52,196 bases of DNA, from contig JAGCXM010000029.1 of the NCBI GenBank assembly GCA_017961325.1, forward strand, positions 1 to 52,196. Reading direction: 5' to 3'. Below the pieces are notes generated by a model. The model ran no database searches. It was given only the letters and a program-made list of their open reading frames with translations, and was not told the DNA's origin. The first letter of the stretch is position 1; the number at the start of each line of letters is the position of its first letter. A program made the translations under genes and the position numbers. Positions 8,222-17,743 of the stretch are shown here, piece by piece. Source of the stretch: a bacterium. GTDB taxonomy: Bacteria > UBP6 > UBA1177.

Positions 8222-9872
8222 AAACCGCTTCGAAAAAATAGATTTTCTGCTCGCCGCAGCAGTAACAGTTTTCGTTTTTCTTATGATCTTTCTGACTAAC
8301 GATTCATTCGGTTTCGTCCGCGACGAAGGATTCTACATGAAAGCGGCGAACAACATGGCGGACTGGTACGAATCAACCGGCACAAACATTTCTAACGGCG
8401 ATTTTGCCAAGATTTTTTCGAAAAATGAAATTGACAGATATTTCACCTACAATTCCGAGCATCCGCCCTTCATGAAAGAGCTTTTCGGTCTGTCGCAGTT
8501 CATTTTTGCCCGTAAACTCGGAATTATGTCGGCACCGATGTCGGCACGTCTCGTCGCGGCTGTTTTTGCCGCTCTGACGGCACTTATGATCTATCTTTTC
8601 GGGCTCTTTTTCTTCAGCCGGATGACCGCCGTTGCAAGCCCGCTTTTCTTTTTTACGATGCCGCACATCTTTTTTCATTCGCATCTGGCCTGCTTCGATA
8701 TGCCTATACTTTTTTTCTGGAGCGCGACTTTCATTCTTTACATCATCTGCCTCAAAACGAAAAGAACTTCCGTCCACGCACTCACTGCGCTCTTTTTCGC
8801 ATTCGGCATGGCGACGAAACACAATGTCCTGTTTATTCCGATAGTTCTCTTTGTTTCCTGGCTCTTTTTCTACGCTTTTTCATACCGGAAAGAGGCTGGT
8901 TACGGCTCCTTCACCGGATTTTTCAGGGCGATTCCGAAAGTTTTCTGGTTCATGGTGATAATTTCGCTTCCGGTTTATTTCCTCATCTGGCCGAGAATGT
9001 GGTTCAACACTGTTGATAGACTCATTGCCTATGCGGAATTTCACGGAAAACACGTGAATTACCTGAACTATTACTTCGGAACGCCTCTTAAAAACGGCCC
9101 CTTCCCTTTCAGTTTTCCGTGGGCGATGACTTTTTTCACTACTCCGACGCCGCAGCTCGTCTGCTTTTTTGCCGGAACAGTCTATTTCTGCCGCGATTTT
9201 CTGAAAAGTGAAAAAACTTGTGAAAAAGAGGCTGCTTTTGCAATGATTACTGGTTCACTTTTCCCGATTTTTCTCATCGCACTGCCTAACGTTCCCATTT
9301 TCGGCGGCATAAAACACTGGTTCACCGGGTATCCGCTCATGCTCACGTCCGGCGTTTTCGTGATCGAAGAATCCGCAAAAAAGTTAATAAAAACAAGCGA
9401 TTTCAAAAAAAGTCTTGCAGTCGCCGCACTTTTTACGCTTGCCACAGTTTCTCTGATTTCGCCGAATATAAAATTTGCAAAAAGAGGCGCTGCGTTCTAT
9501 AACGAACTCATAGGCGGAGCTCAGGGAGCTGCCGAAGCGAGAATGCAAAGGAATTTCTGGGGTTACGACATGATCGATCTTGCCGACACGCTCAACAGAG
9601 ATGCTCCGGAAAATGCAAAACTTTTCATTATGAGCGGATATGAAGGCTTGAACCCAAATTCCTTCAGATTTATGCAAAAGGCCGGCATGGTAAGAAGCGA
9701 CATCAGAGCGACGAACACTTTGAATGAAGCCGATTTTGCACTCTTTTTTTACGAAAAGCAGAATGAACATGTTTTGAACAATATAGCTTACGAATTCGGA
9801 ACGATCAGACCTTTGGCGGTTTCGTCAACGGATTCTGTATTCTATTCCGCACTTTTCAGGAGAGAGAAATGA
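8211..9872 (+). CDS. PMT-like polytopic membrane glycosyltransferase
   Basis: This 553-residue protein has about ten or more hydrophobic segments. It carries the landmarks of GT-C enzymes of the PMT/ArnT type: an acidic pair in the first periplasmic loop (FVRDEGFYM) and a downstream EHPPFMKEL motif. Such enzymes transfer a sugar from a polyprenyl-phosphate donor to protein, lipid A or a cell-wall polymer on the outer face of the inner membrane. The acceptor cannot be told from sequence. Start and stop overlap both neighbours (11 bp upstream; ATGA downstream), so it is co-translated with an unknown membrane protein and an M23 peptidase, pointing to envelope glycan work. Confidence 0.8.
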   Translation: MNFKNRFEKIDFLLAAAVTVFVFLMIFLTNDSFGFVRDEGFYMKAANNMADWYESTGTNISNGDFAKIFSKNEIDRYFTYNSEHPPFMKELFGLSQFIFARKLGIMSAPMSARLVAAVFAALTALMIYLFGLFFFSRMTAVASPLFFFTMPHIFFHSHLACFDMPILFFWSATFILYIICLKTKRTSVHALTALFFAFGMATKHNVLFIPIVLFVSWLFFYAFSYRKEAGYGSFTGFFRAIPKVFWFMVIISLPVYFLIWPRMWFNTVDRLIAYAEFHGKHVNYLNYYFGTPLKNGPFPFSFPWAMTFFTTPTPQLVCFFAGTVYFCRDFLKSEKTCEKEAAFAMITGSLFPIFLIALPNVPIFGGIKHWFTGYPLMLTSGVFVIEESAKKLIKTSDFKKSLAVAALFTLATVSLISPNIKFAKRGAAFYNELIGGAQGAAEARMQRNFWGYDMIDLADTLNRDAPENAKLFIMSGYEGLNPNSFRFMQKAGMVRSDIRATNTLNEADFALFFYEKQNEHVLNNIAYEFGTIRPLAVSSTDSVFYSALFRREK

Positions 9873-10969
9873 CCTATCTTTTCACAAATCCGCAGGTAAA
9901 AAAGTGGAAAACACTCTTCTTTCTTTCGTTTTGCCTAAACATCATTCTTGCAGTGCTGATCATTTACACAGTCAAAAGCAGCGAAACTGACCGGAACGGT
10001 GACGATTCAGCCCCGCAATCTGCAGCTGCTGCCGAACAGTCGGTCGGAGAAGAACCGAATCAGCCAGAAATCCAGTCTCAAACAGAAACCAGGGAGGTCA
10101 AAAACGAGTCACAGATCAAGATTGAACAGGGTGAACTCATTGCCGTGTCGGCAGTAATAGAAGACAATTTCTACAACGCATTCAATTCAAATGCGGACTT
10201 GGTCAAGTATGCTAAAATATTAAATATTCCTTCTTTAGCAGATGTTATCAGCGCTCATGTAGGCAGGCTTTTGATTTGGGACATAATGCTTAGAAACGAT
10301 GTCAGAAAAGGAGACCGTATCGACTTCGTTTTCCGCACCGTTCCGGATGATGAAAAACGAACCAGAAATGACCTGCCGGATATTCTCGAAGTTGTAGCCC
10401 TTAAATATTATTCTCATAAATTCAATAAAGAAATAAACATTTATAAATACGCAGCAAAAGATTCCGTTGCAAAGTATTACTATTCTGACGGAATAATGCT
10501 TGAAAAAGTAATATCTCCGTTTGCACCGATTAAAAACTACATTCAAATAACGAGTACTATCGGTGACAGAGCCCCGAAACACGAAGGAATCGACTTCAAA
10601 GCCAATGTGGGAACACCGGTTTACGCCACTGTCGACGGCAGGGTTTCGCGCATTAACTGGAAAACGCGCTACAACGGCTACTGCATCGAAATCGAAGCAA
10701 AAGGAAGCCCGTATGTATTCAAGTATCTGCATTTGAGCGAAGTCAATGTAGAACCCGGACAGAAAGTAAAAGTCGGTCAGCAGATCGCCGCTTCCGGCAA
10801 CACAGGAAAATCGACCGCACCTCATCTCCATTACCAAATCAATGTCGGCAGCAAAGGCAAGGTTGTCGATCCCATGAAGTATCATAAAACGATAATCGAA
10901 AAACTGCCGGAATCGGAGCGCGAAAATTTCAAAAACAGAATTTCAGAGCTTGAATCATTGATGAAATAG
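9869..10969 (+). CDS. M23-family peptidoglycan endopeptidase, membrane-anchored
   Basis: A 366-residue protein with an N-terminal transmembrane anchor (FFLSFCLNIILAVLIIYTV), an acidic/Gln-rich linker, a middle domain similar to the regulatory domain in Csd3/OapA-like M23 enzymes (IEDNFYNAFNS, GDRIDFVFRT), and a C-terminal LytM domain. The zinc ligands are visible: H-x3-D in HEGIDF (about residues 238-242) and HLH (about 318-320). These enzymes cut peptide cross-links in peptidoglycan, mainly D,D- or Gly bonds. The intact metal site indicates an active enzyme, not an EnvC/NlpD-like activator. ATG 9869 overlaps the glycosyltransferase stop (ATGA), and GAGAGA precedes it. Confidence 0.88.
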   Translation: MTYLFTNPQVKKWKTLFFLSFCLNIILAVLIIYTVKSSETDRNGDDSAPQSAAAAEQSVGEEPNQPEIQSQTETREVKNESQIKIEQGELIAVSAVIEDNFYNAFNSNADLVKYAKILNIPSLADVISAHVGRLLIWDIMLRNDVRKGDRIDFVFRTVPDDEKRTRNDLPDILEVVALKYYSHKFNKEINIYKYAAKDSVAKYYYSDGIMLEKVISPFAPIKNYIQITSTIGDRAPKHEGIDFKANVGTPVYATVDGRVSRINWKTRYNGYCIEIEAKGSPYVFKYLHLSEVNVEPGQKVKVGQQIAASGNTGKSTAPHLHYQINVGSKGKVVDPMKYHKTIIEKLPESERENFKNRISELESLMK

Positions 10970-11039
10970 CCGAAAGAAGCCGAATTCCTATTGAGATTTC
11001 CTTTTATTTTAATATGTTGAGGAAAAAGTTCCGAAAAAG

Positions 11040-11066
11040 TTGACTAAAAGGGTTGGTTTTTATATG
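11040..11066 (+). promoter_or_regulatory. Possible promoter for the coiled-coil operon
   Basis: TTGACT at 11040-11045 and TATATG at 11061-11066 are separated by 15 bp, one less than the other promoters in this window. The 162-bp gap between the M23 gene and the GTG at 11132 has no other candidate. Treat as tentative. Confidence 0.35.
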
Positions 11067-11131
11067 GTGGCAAAGACTGTTTTTTTGAGGTTGAAACACT
11101 GATTTTTATTTAATATCAAAAGGAGAGTTAA

Positions 11132-14100
11132 GTGAGAAAAATTTCAAATGTTTTGGCTATTCTGATTTTCGTTTTTCTTTCTTTTTCCGTTTTTGCAGAA
11201 AATTCAATTTCAGTTGCTCCGACGCTGACGAAAAACGCTTCTGACAAGAAACTTGCGAAAGAAATCGACGACAATCTGGCTTTGCTGCTTTCGAGCATTA
11301 AAAATGCTAAAGTTTCATCTGCGAAATCGGTAAAAGTCGACAAATGCAACGAGGATGACAGGTGCATTATTAAGGCTATCTCAAAGAAAGCCGCATCAGA
11401 TTTTGTTGCTATTCCGAAAATGACAAAGAGTTCGTCAAATATTAAAATAGTCATTGCAATGTTCGATGTAAACGGCAAGAAGACAGCTTCCAAAACCGTA
11501 ACGTCGTCTGACAGCGACAGCGAAAACATCGCTTCGGACATGCTTAATGCACTCAAATCGATGATCGCTTCCGCAACTCCGGAAAAGGGAAAACCTGAAA
11601 AGAAGTCTGCGACAACCAACAGAACGGTTTCCTATTCCGATGTCAAGGAAGAAATCAAAAAAGGTTTTGCCGCTTACGATAAAGGCGATCTTGACGAAGC
11701 TGCCGAGATTTTCGACCGTGCGGCAAACGAACTCAACTGCAAATGCCAGCAGAATCAAATCGCACGCAAGCTTTTGGATTCAGTCAGAAAGATACAGAAA
11801 GGTCTTACGAAAGCTACCGACACTCTCGATGACGGTGACTACAAAGGAGCCTTGAGAGCTTTGGAACTGCTCAGAAAATCCGATACTGAACTGCGCGAAC
11901 AGGGTTATAAGGCGATGGTTTTCAAAAAGGACAAAAACATCCGCAAAAAATATGCCGAACCTAATCCGCAGGATGTTCAGGCCGTTGAACAGATCCACAA
12001 AACCTTCAAATCGAAGATCGAGGAAGTCAGAAAATGGCGCGCAAAACAGCTTTCCGACGTAGACGACTGGGTAAACAACAACATCAAGGCAAGAGAAAAA
12101 GCTATAAATGACCTCAAAACAAAGGAAAAAGAGATCCTCAAGCAGCAGAAGGATGCCGAAGCGGCTCTTAAAAAGAAAATTCAGGATATGAAATATCAGT
12201 GGGAAAAGGACGATACCGCTCTTGAACAGGAAATCGTAAATCTTGAAAGTCAGATTACTCAGATAGAGCAGCGCGAAAAAGGAGTAATCAAGGTTTCCAA
12301 CAAAAAACGCGAAGAGGCGAAGGAAAACGAGTTCAAGGCTCACGACAAGGCTTACAGCGACTGGAAAAAGAAACACCAGCAGGACAAGGACGCTTACTAT
12401 GAAAAGCAGAAAAAACTTGAAACAACAGAAGGTGAAAAGGTAACTAAAAGAGTTGCTGAGCTTGAAAAACGCAAACAGGCCCTTGAAGCCAAGAACCGTG
12501 ATACCGATGCCAAAATCAATAAAATGGGAGACGAATTCGAAGCTGAGGAACGCAGAATCATGGCTGCGAACGAAGCTGTCAGAATGAAGAATGAGGATGA
12601 AGACAGAAAATACAATGTTCAGGTTGAAAAAGAATATCAGAAAAAGTTCGACAGTCTGAACCAGAACCTTGCAAAATACGATGATCAGGAATCGGCAAAA
12701 GAGAAAGAACTGCAGAAATATCAGCAGGAAATCGAAGAATACATGATGAAAAGCGCAACGACTCTCGGCACGATTCAGGAAAACACTGAAAAAGAGCGTG
12801 CAAAAGCCGAAGCCGATTACGCAAAAGAAAAAGAAACGGCTCAGACAAAACTTGAAAAGGATTACGAAAACACTCTCAACAAACTCGCTGCACAGAAAAC
12901 AAAACTCGAAGAAGATATTGCGAAACATTCCGATGAAACCGAAACGATGAAGGCGAAAAAAGAAGAGGCTATGATTGCCGAAAACGAAAAGACGATCGTT
13001 GCCGCTTATCAGAAAATCGACGCAAATGAAGAGAATCTCGCAAAAACCGAACAGGAATACGAAGAAAAAATCGTGAAAATTCAGGATGTGATCGCAAAAA
13101 CGGTTGACGACGAAGAAAACGAAAAGGCAAACAAGGAAAATGCTCTCCATGCCGAAAACGAAAAACTTCTCAACGAAGCCGCAAACATTGACGAGCAGAT
13201 TGCGGTTGAAAACGGCAGATTCGAGGATTTCAAGGGCAAACTCGATGACGAATACGCTACAAAAGAAGGCAACATCGATGAAAAAATAATGATTGAAAAC
13301 AACAAACTTGCCGAAGCAGTCGAAAACTTCAAGGGTAACTGGGGTGATTACGTTGCGAAGGAAATCGACAAACTTGCGGCTAAGAATGACGCGATAACAA
13401 CTCAAATCGATGAAGAAAAGGGCAAACTTGCCGAAGTTGACGGAAAAATCGAGCAGCAGAAAGCTGATGAACTTAACAAAATTGAAGCAAAATTTGCAGC
13501 AATTGAAGACGCTTACGCTCAAAAGGGCGACAACGTTGAAGAAGATGTTGCAAAAGAAGTTGAAAAAATAAAGGCTGACACTGCAGCGCAGCTCGACAAT
13601 GCGGCTGCGGAAGATGCAAAAATCACCGACGCCCACGCAAAGAAAATGAGCGATCTTTCGTCGGAAGAAGCAAAAATTACCGATTCCTACGACACGAAAA
13701 TCGCAAAATATGAAGAACAGATTGCTTCAATCGACAAAAAATATGATCAGAAAATGGCTCCTTACAGCATTGATCCTATCAACGACGAAATGAATCAGTC
13801 CATTGCCGAACTCGAAAACAAAAAGATTGAAACGACCAACAAGCTCCAAGAAGTGCTTGATGCAATGCAGAATGCCAAAGACATAGAAATGCAGAATTAT
13901 GCAGACAAGAAAGAGGCAGCAAAGGACAATAAGACAGAACTTGCAAAAATTGAAAGGGAACATGCTGCCGCAATCAGAAAAATCGACAACGACAAAGCTT
14001 CTGTTGAAAGAAAAATCAAATTTGAAGAAGAGAGTGCCGGAAGAAAAATCAACCTTGAAAAATCGAAATACGAAAGAAAAATCACAAGCAACAAAAACGA

Positions 14101-16261
14101 ACTTTCCAAGATCGAAAAGGACAAAAATCTTGAACTTATTTCGATAAAGAAAGAAGTTGCAGCAATCGAAAAAGAGAAATCAAACGCCCTTAAAGCGCAT
14201 CAGAACAAGGTCGCAGCAGCAGAAACCGCACACAAAAACCAGATGGCGCAGAGAGCCAATGTTGCCAAGAAAATCAAAAGCGACGGCGAAATGAAAGAAA
14301 AGAACGCTGCTGCAAGCGTAAAGACGAGAAAGAATGCCATAAATGCTGAAAAAGCTAATGAAATCAAAAAGGTTCAGGCTGAAAAGGCAAATCTTAACGC
14401 AAAATACAAAGCTCAGGGAGACAAAGAAAAAGCTGCTATTAGAAATAACATTGCCGACAAACAGAAACAGATTGCGGCAAACAATGCAGCAATTAAAAAC
14501 TGGGAAAAGAGATCGAATACTCCGGATCCGGCAAAACTTAAAGAAGTAAAAGCACCGTACGAAAAAGAGATTGCAAAGCTCAACAATGATAAAAAGAATC
14601 TCAATAAGGAAAAAGCAGATAAACTTTCCGTCGTTACGGCCGGACACAAAAAGAAAGTCAACGATCTGAACGCTAAAAAAGCTGCTTCTTTGCAAGGTTC
14701 AAAGGGAATTGATGCAAAAATTCAGGCTCAAAATGCCGCAATAGCTAAAAGATACAACGATATCCGTGCTAAGCTTAAAGGAGATGTCGCGAAACTTCAG
14801 CAGGAAAAGAAACAGAAAACTGACGCCATCAAAGCCGATACGAACGCAAATATAAAAAAGAAAGCTGTTGCAGAAAACGGATTCAAAAAAGTTCTGGCGA
14901 CCGAAATTGCGAAACTTTCAGCTTCCAGAAACAAAGAACTCAGCGCAATGAAAGCCGAACATGCGAAAGTATCCAAACAACTCGCGCAGCACGAAAAGTC
15001 GCATGATGCCTTCATTCAGAAGGAAACATCTAAAATAGACAAAAAATACGAGAAGATTTTTGCCGACCTCGACGCTAAACTTATGAGTGAAAGCATGAGA
15101 CTTCAGAATGAAAATACCGCTTTCGAGAAGAAGAAAAAAGCAGAGGAAGCTGCTGCAAGAAAACAGCATCAGGCATTCGTTGCCGACAAAAACAAGACGA
15201 AAGCCGGGATAAACCAGCAGATCGCTCAGGCTCAGAAAGAGAGAGACGCAAAAATCGAAGCAAGAAAGAAAGAGAGGGAAAAACAACAGGAAACGTGGAA
15301 CAAGGAAAGAACCCTCAGGGCAGCCGCTTTTGAAAGAAAGACCGCTACAGACAGAGCGAATATGGCAAACAACGACAGGCAGATTGATGCATTGACAAAA
15401 GAAATCAACAATGTAAACAACGCTTGGGCGAAACGCCTCGAAGACATGCAGGCAAAGCACCATGCCGACAGCAAAAAGCAGGAAGCTATGTGGCAGAAAG
15501 CCGAAAACACGAAAGAAGAACAGTATGAAAAGGGCAAAACTGCTATCACTGACAAGTACGACAACATGGAAATCAAAGAAAAAGATGACCGTGAAAAACA
15601 CAAACAGCAGATGATAACAAAGAGAGACAGACTTCTTGCTGAAAAAGAGAAAAGAAAAGAAAGGAGACAGGCAACTCTCGACAAGGAAAAACAAAATTGG
15701 GAAAAAGCTAAGCTCAACAGCAACGCTCAGCTTGAAAAAGTCAGAGACAACATTGAAAAACTGACGGCCCAAAAACCTGAATCATCAGAAAAAGACAAAA
15801 CAGAAGCAAAGGCTAAAAAAGAGCAGATCGCAAAGAAATATCAGGAAAATATCGACAAAATCAACAAAGCCGAACTGCAGCAGGTCAAACAGAAATTCAA
15901 ACAGGAATACAAAGAGGAAGGCGTTCGTGAGGTTCTTCCAACGAAAGTTACGAACAAGATCGAATCCGCAATGGCAGATTCCTATTCAAAATCAGGTATG
16001 GCCAAACTCGAGAAAAACGATTTTGCCGGTGCAAGAAAGGATTTCAACGAAGCTCTCTATCTCGACGGCGACAGCAAGTCGGCAAAAGAGGGCTTAAAAG
16101 CCATTTCGTCAAAAGCTCAAACTGTTTATTGGGAAGCTTTCGGAATGAAGGAAACCAACAAACCCAAAGCTATCAGAATTTTGGAAAACCTTATGAAGAA
16201 CCTTCTTCCGACCGATGAAACATACCTCAAATCAATGATGCTTCTCGAAGAACTCAGATAA
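11132..16261 (+). CDS. Giant exported coiled-coil protein with TPR-like ends
   Basis: The product is 1709 residues, starting at GTG with AGGAG at 11121-11125. A signal peptide ends near residue 22 (SFSVFA). Residues 23-150 form a small alpha/beta domain that resembles the N-terminal region of some TolB/CsgG-like proteins (weak). Residues 165-270 hold TPR-like helices (FAAYDKGDLDEAAEIFDRA, LDDGDYKGALRALELL). About residues 290-1590 are an almost unbroken Lys/Glu/Ala/Asn coiled coil without long Pro/Gly breaks. A final TPR-like region follows (GMAKLEKNDFAGARKDFNEALYLDGD). A coiled coil of roughly 1300 residues could in principle extend well over 100 nm if it stayed straight, so folding back or filament formation is likely. 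No enzyme domain is visible. It is followed at 4 bp by two more exported or anchored proteins. The function is unknown; a structural periplasmic or surface role is an inference. Confidence 0.85.
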   Translation: MRKISNVLAILIFVFLSFSVFAENSISVAPTLTKNASDKKLAKEIDDNLALLLSSIKNAKVSSAKSVKVDKCNEDDRCIIKAISKKAASDFVAIPKMTKSSSNIKIVIAMFDVNGKKTASKTVTSSDSDSENIASDMLNALKSMIASATPEKGKPEKKSATTNRTVSYSDVKEEIKKGFAAYDKGDLDEAAEIFDRAANELNCKCQQNQIARKLLDSVRKIQKGLTKATDTLDDGDYKGALRALELLRKSDTELREQGYKAMVFKKDKNIRKKYAEPNPQDVQAVEQIHKTFKSKIEEVRKWRAKQLSDVDDWVNNNIKAREKAINDLKTKEKEILKQQKDAEAALKKKIQDMKYQWEKDDTALEQEIVNLESQITQIEQREKGVIKVSNKKREEAKENEFKAHDKAYSDWKKKHQQDKDAYYEKQKKLETTEGEKVTKRVAELEKRKQALEAKNRDTDAKINKMGDEFEAEERRIMAANEAVRMKNEDEDRKYNVQVEKEYQKKFDSLNQNLAKYDDQESAKEKELQKYQQEIEEYMMKSATTLGTIQENTEKERAKAEADYAKEKETAQTKLEKDYENTLNKLAAQKTKLEEDIAKHSDETETMKAKKEEAMIAENEKTIVAAYQKIDANEENLAKTEQEYEEKIVKIQDVIAKTVDDEENEKANKENALHAENEKLLNEAANIDEQIAVENGRFEDFKGKLDDEYATKEGNIDEKIMIENNKLAEAVENFKGNWGDYVAKEIDKLAAKNDAITTQIDEEKGKLAEVDGKIEQQKADELNKIEAKFAAIEDAYAQKGDNVEEDVAKEVEKIKADTAAQLDNAAAEDAKITDAHAKKMSDLSSEEAKITDSYDTKIAKYEEQIASIDKKYDQKMAPYSIDPINDEMNQSIAELENKKIETTNKLQEVLDAMQNAKDIEMQNYADKKEAAKDNKTELAKIEREHAAAIRKIDNDKASVERKIKFEEESAGRKINLEKSKYERKITSNKNELSKIEKDKNLELISIKKEVAAIEKEKSNALKAHQNKVAAAETAHKNQMAQRANVAKKIKSDGEMKEKNAAASVKTRKNAINAEKANEIKKVQAEKANLNAKYKAQGDKEKAAIRNNIADKQKQIAANNAAIKNWEKRSNTPDPAKLKEVKAPYEKEIAKLNNDKKNLNKEKADKLSVVTAGHKKKVNDLNAKKAASLQGSKGIDAKIQAQNAAIAKRYNDIRAKLKGDVAKLQQEKKQKTDAIKADTNANIKKKAVAENGFKKVLATEIAKLSASRNKELSAMKAEHAKVSKQLAQHEKSHDAFIQKETSKIDKKYEKIFADLDAKLMSESMRLQNENTAFEKKKKAEEAAARKQHQAFVADKNKTKAGINQQIAQAQKERDAKIEARKKEREKQQETWNKERTLRAAAFERKTATDRANMANNDRQIDALTKEINNVNNAWAKRLEDMQAKHHADSKKQEAMWQKAENTKEEQYEKGKTAITDKYDNMEIKEKDDREKHKQQMITKRDRLLAEKEKRKERRQATLDKEKQNWEKAKLNSNAQLEKVRDNIEKLTAQKPESSEKDKTEAKAKKEQIAKKYQENIDKINKAELQQVKQKFKQEYKEEGVREVLPTKVTNKIESAMADSYSKSGMAKLEKNDFAGARKDFNEALYLDGDSKSAKEGLKAISSKAQTVYWEAFGMKETNKPKAIRILENLMKNLLPTDETYLKSMMLLEELR

Positions 16262-16265
16262 CGAA

Positions 16266-17099
16266 ATGAGATCGATTTTTAAGGGGAGTTTCGTGCTTCC
16301 CTTCTTTTTTTTCTGTTTTTACGCTTTCGCGGAAAGTTCGTTAAGTGACTATTTCGAAGTCTTTTATCAGAAGCCTGAAGCCTATTCCGTATGGCTCAAA
16401 AATGATAAAAAAGATACTTTTAAAGACATTTTCATAAGCCTTTACGATTTGCCGGCCTCAAAGGCGAGGAAATTTTCGCACGCACAAAAGGTTGAAGAAA
16501 TTCAAGGTTTTTCCGGCAAAGCATCATATGTTTACTTTTATTTTGAATTTGAAAGCCGTACAGATGCCGGACTGCTTTTTTACGGTATAAAAAACGGAGA
16601 GGTATCGGTCAACGGAATGAAACGCGGCACGATATCTGTTTTGTCGGACCGAGGATATTCAGTTCTCAAGGGAACTTATGAGAAAGGAATATATTTCGTT
16701 TCAGTAAAAGTCACTGAGAAAAATGATAAAACCGGAATCGTTGTCTTATCAGATAAAAAATTAAAAAATTCGGAAAAACGTGGATTTACCAAGTCAGCAA
16801 AATCGGCTCTTTCGGTAAAAAATTTCGACAATTCAGACAAAAGCGGCACTTTCAGCGCACTCTTCAGCACTTTCTGCTTCCCTTATTTTGAAGATATCGC
16901 CGATTCGAGGGAGGTTTTCTTTGAAATACTGGGCAAGAATTCTGATGTCGAAAAGAAAAACCCGCTGATTTTGCTGCTTTATTCTGCAAAAAACGATGGC
17001 AAATATTCTAAGACATTAAAAAAACTTGGTTTTTCCGACAAAAATCTGAGCGCGTGGCAAGAAAATTTTTTAAATAAGGGAGTTTGCAATCATGAATAA
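16266..17099 (+). CDS. Exported protein of unknown function
   Basis: A 277-residue protein not recognised as any family. The ATG at 16266 gives a proper signal peptide (basic MRSIFKGS, then LPFFFFCFYAFA, cleavage before ESS). An in-frame GTG at 16293 has a better Shine-Dalgarno (AAGGGGAG at 16281-16288) but would remove the basic n-region, so ATG is preferred; both starts may be used. The mature part has a beta-rich first half (YVYFYFEFESRTDAGLLFYG, GEVSVNGMKRG) and a Lys/Ser-rich second half. It lies 4 bp after the giant coiled-coil gene and overlaps the next gene by 8 bp, so it is probably a subunit or accessory of the same envelope structure. Confidence 0.65.
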   Translation: MRSIFKGSFVLPFFFFCFYAFAESSLSDYFEVFYQKPEAYSVWLKNDKKDTFKDIFISLYDLPASKARKFSHAQKVEEIQGFSGKASYVYFYFEFESRTDAGLLFYGIKNGEVSVNGMKRGTISVLSDRGYSVLKGTYEKGIYFVSVKVTEKNDKTGIVVLSDKKLKNSEKRGFTKSAKSALSVKNFDNSDKSGTFSALFSTFCFPYFEDIADSREVFFEILGKNSDVEKKNPLILLLYSAKNDGKYSKTLKKLGFSDKNLSAWQENFLNKGVCNHE

Positions 17100-17733
17100 A
17101 ATTACAATCGTTTTGGTGGCTCTGCTTCTTGCCACATCGGTTGCATTTGTTATTGTTACTCAAAATAAATCCAATGAGATCGCATTGTTAAAAGAACAAA
17201 TACAAAAATATGCCAAAGAAAACGAATCATTGAAAATCGATACCGAAATTTTGAAAAAAAGGTTGTCTGAAATATCAGATAAAAATACAAATGCTGCAAA
17301 AACATACGATTTTTCCAATCTTCAGCAAAATCAGATCAAAGCTATGAAAAATGAAATTGAGCGGCTTAAATCAGAAAAAAGGCCGGACAACAGAGAACGC
17401 GAGGACGAAGTTTGGAACCTGCTTCTGACCACGGTTCAGGATGTCATGGATGTCGAGCTATCCAAGACTCTGACAAATTTGGGATTCAAACCGGACGAAA
17501 CGGCAAGTTGCGTAGAGGAATATCAAGACACCCTCGCCAAAATGAAAGATTATATGCTTCAATGGTACCGGAATGAAATTTCGGGTGAGGAATACGATGA
17601 AAAGTTTTTGAACCTAACTCGTGAATTTTACAAGAACATGTCTAATTCTATCGGTGAAAACAAAGCCTCAATCGCCCTTTCTGCAATAATTCCTGATCCA
17701 GAATACAGAAAAAAGATGTTCGAAGAAAAATAA
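17092..17733 (+). CDS. Membrane-anchored coiled-coil protein of unknown function
   Basis: A 213-residue protein with an N-terminal hydrophobic segment (ITIVLVALLLATSVAFVIV), then a heptad-like coiled coil over about residues 25-100 (EIALLKEQIQKYAKENESL, NEIERLKSEK), then a helical C-terminal domain rich in acidic residues. GGGAG at 17078-17082 supports the ATG at 17092, which overlaps the previous gene's stop. As the third gene of the coiled-coil operon it may pack against the 1709-residue protein or anchor it to the inner membrane. The gene ends 10 bp before the convergent carbamoyltransferase gene. Confidence 0.65.
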   Translation: MNKITIVLVALLLATSVAFVIVTQNKSNEIALLKEQIQKYAKENESLKIDTEILKKRLSEISDKNTNAAKTYDFSNLQQNQIKAMKNEIERLKSEKRPDNREREDEVWNLLLTTVQDVMDVELSKTLTNLGFKPDETASCVEEYQDTLAKMKDYMLQWYRNEISGEEYDEKFLNLTREFYKNMSNSIGENKASIALSAIIPDPEYRKKMFEEK

Positions 17734-17743
17734 TCGGTAAAAC

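Noticed and set aside
11780-13636. A 618-residue open frame on the minus strand inside the coiled-coil gene
   Set aside because: It is the antisense shadow of GAA/AAA-rich codons. Its predicted protein is Phe/Val-rich with no motif, and the plus-strand gene has a ribosome binding site and signal peptide.
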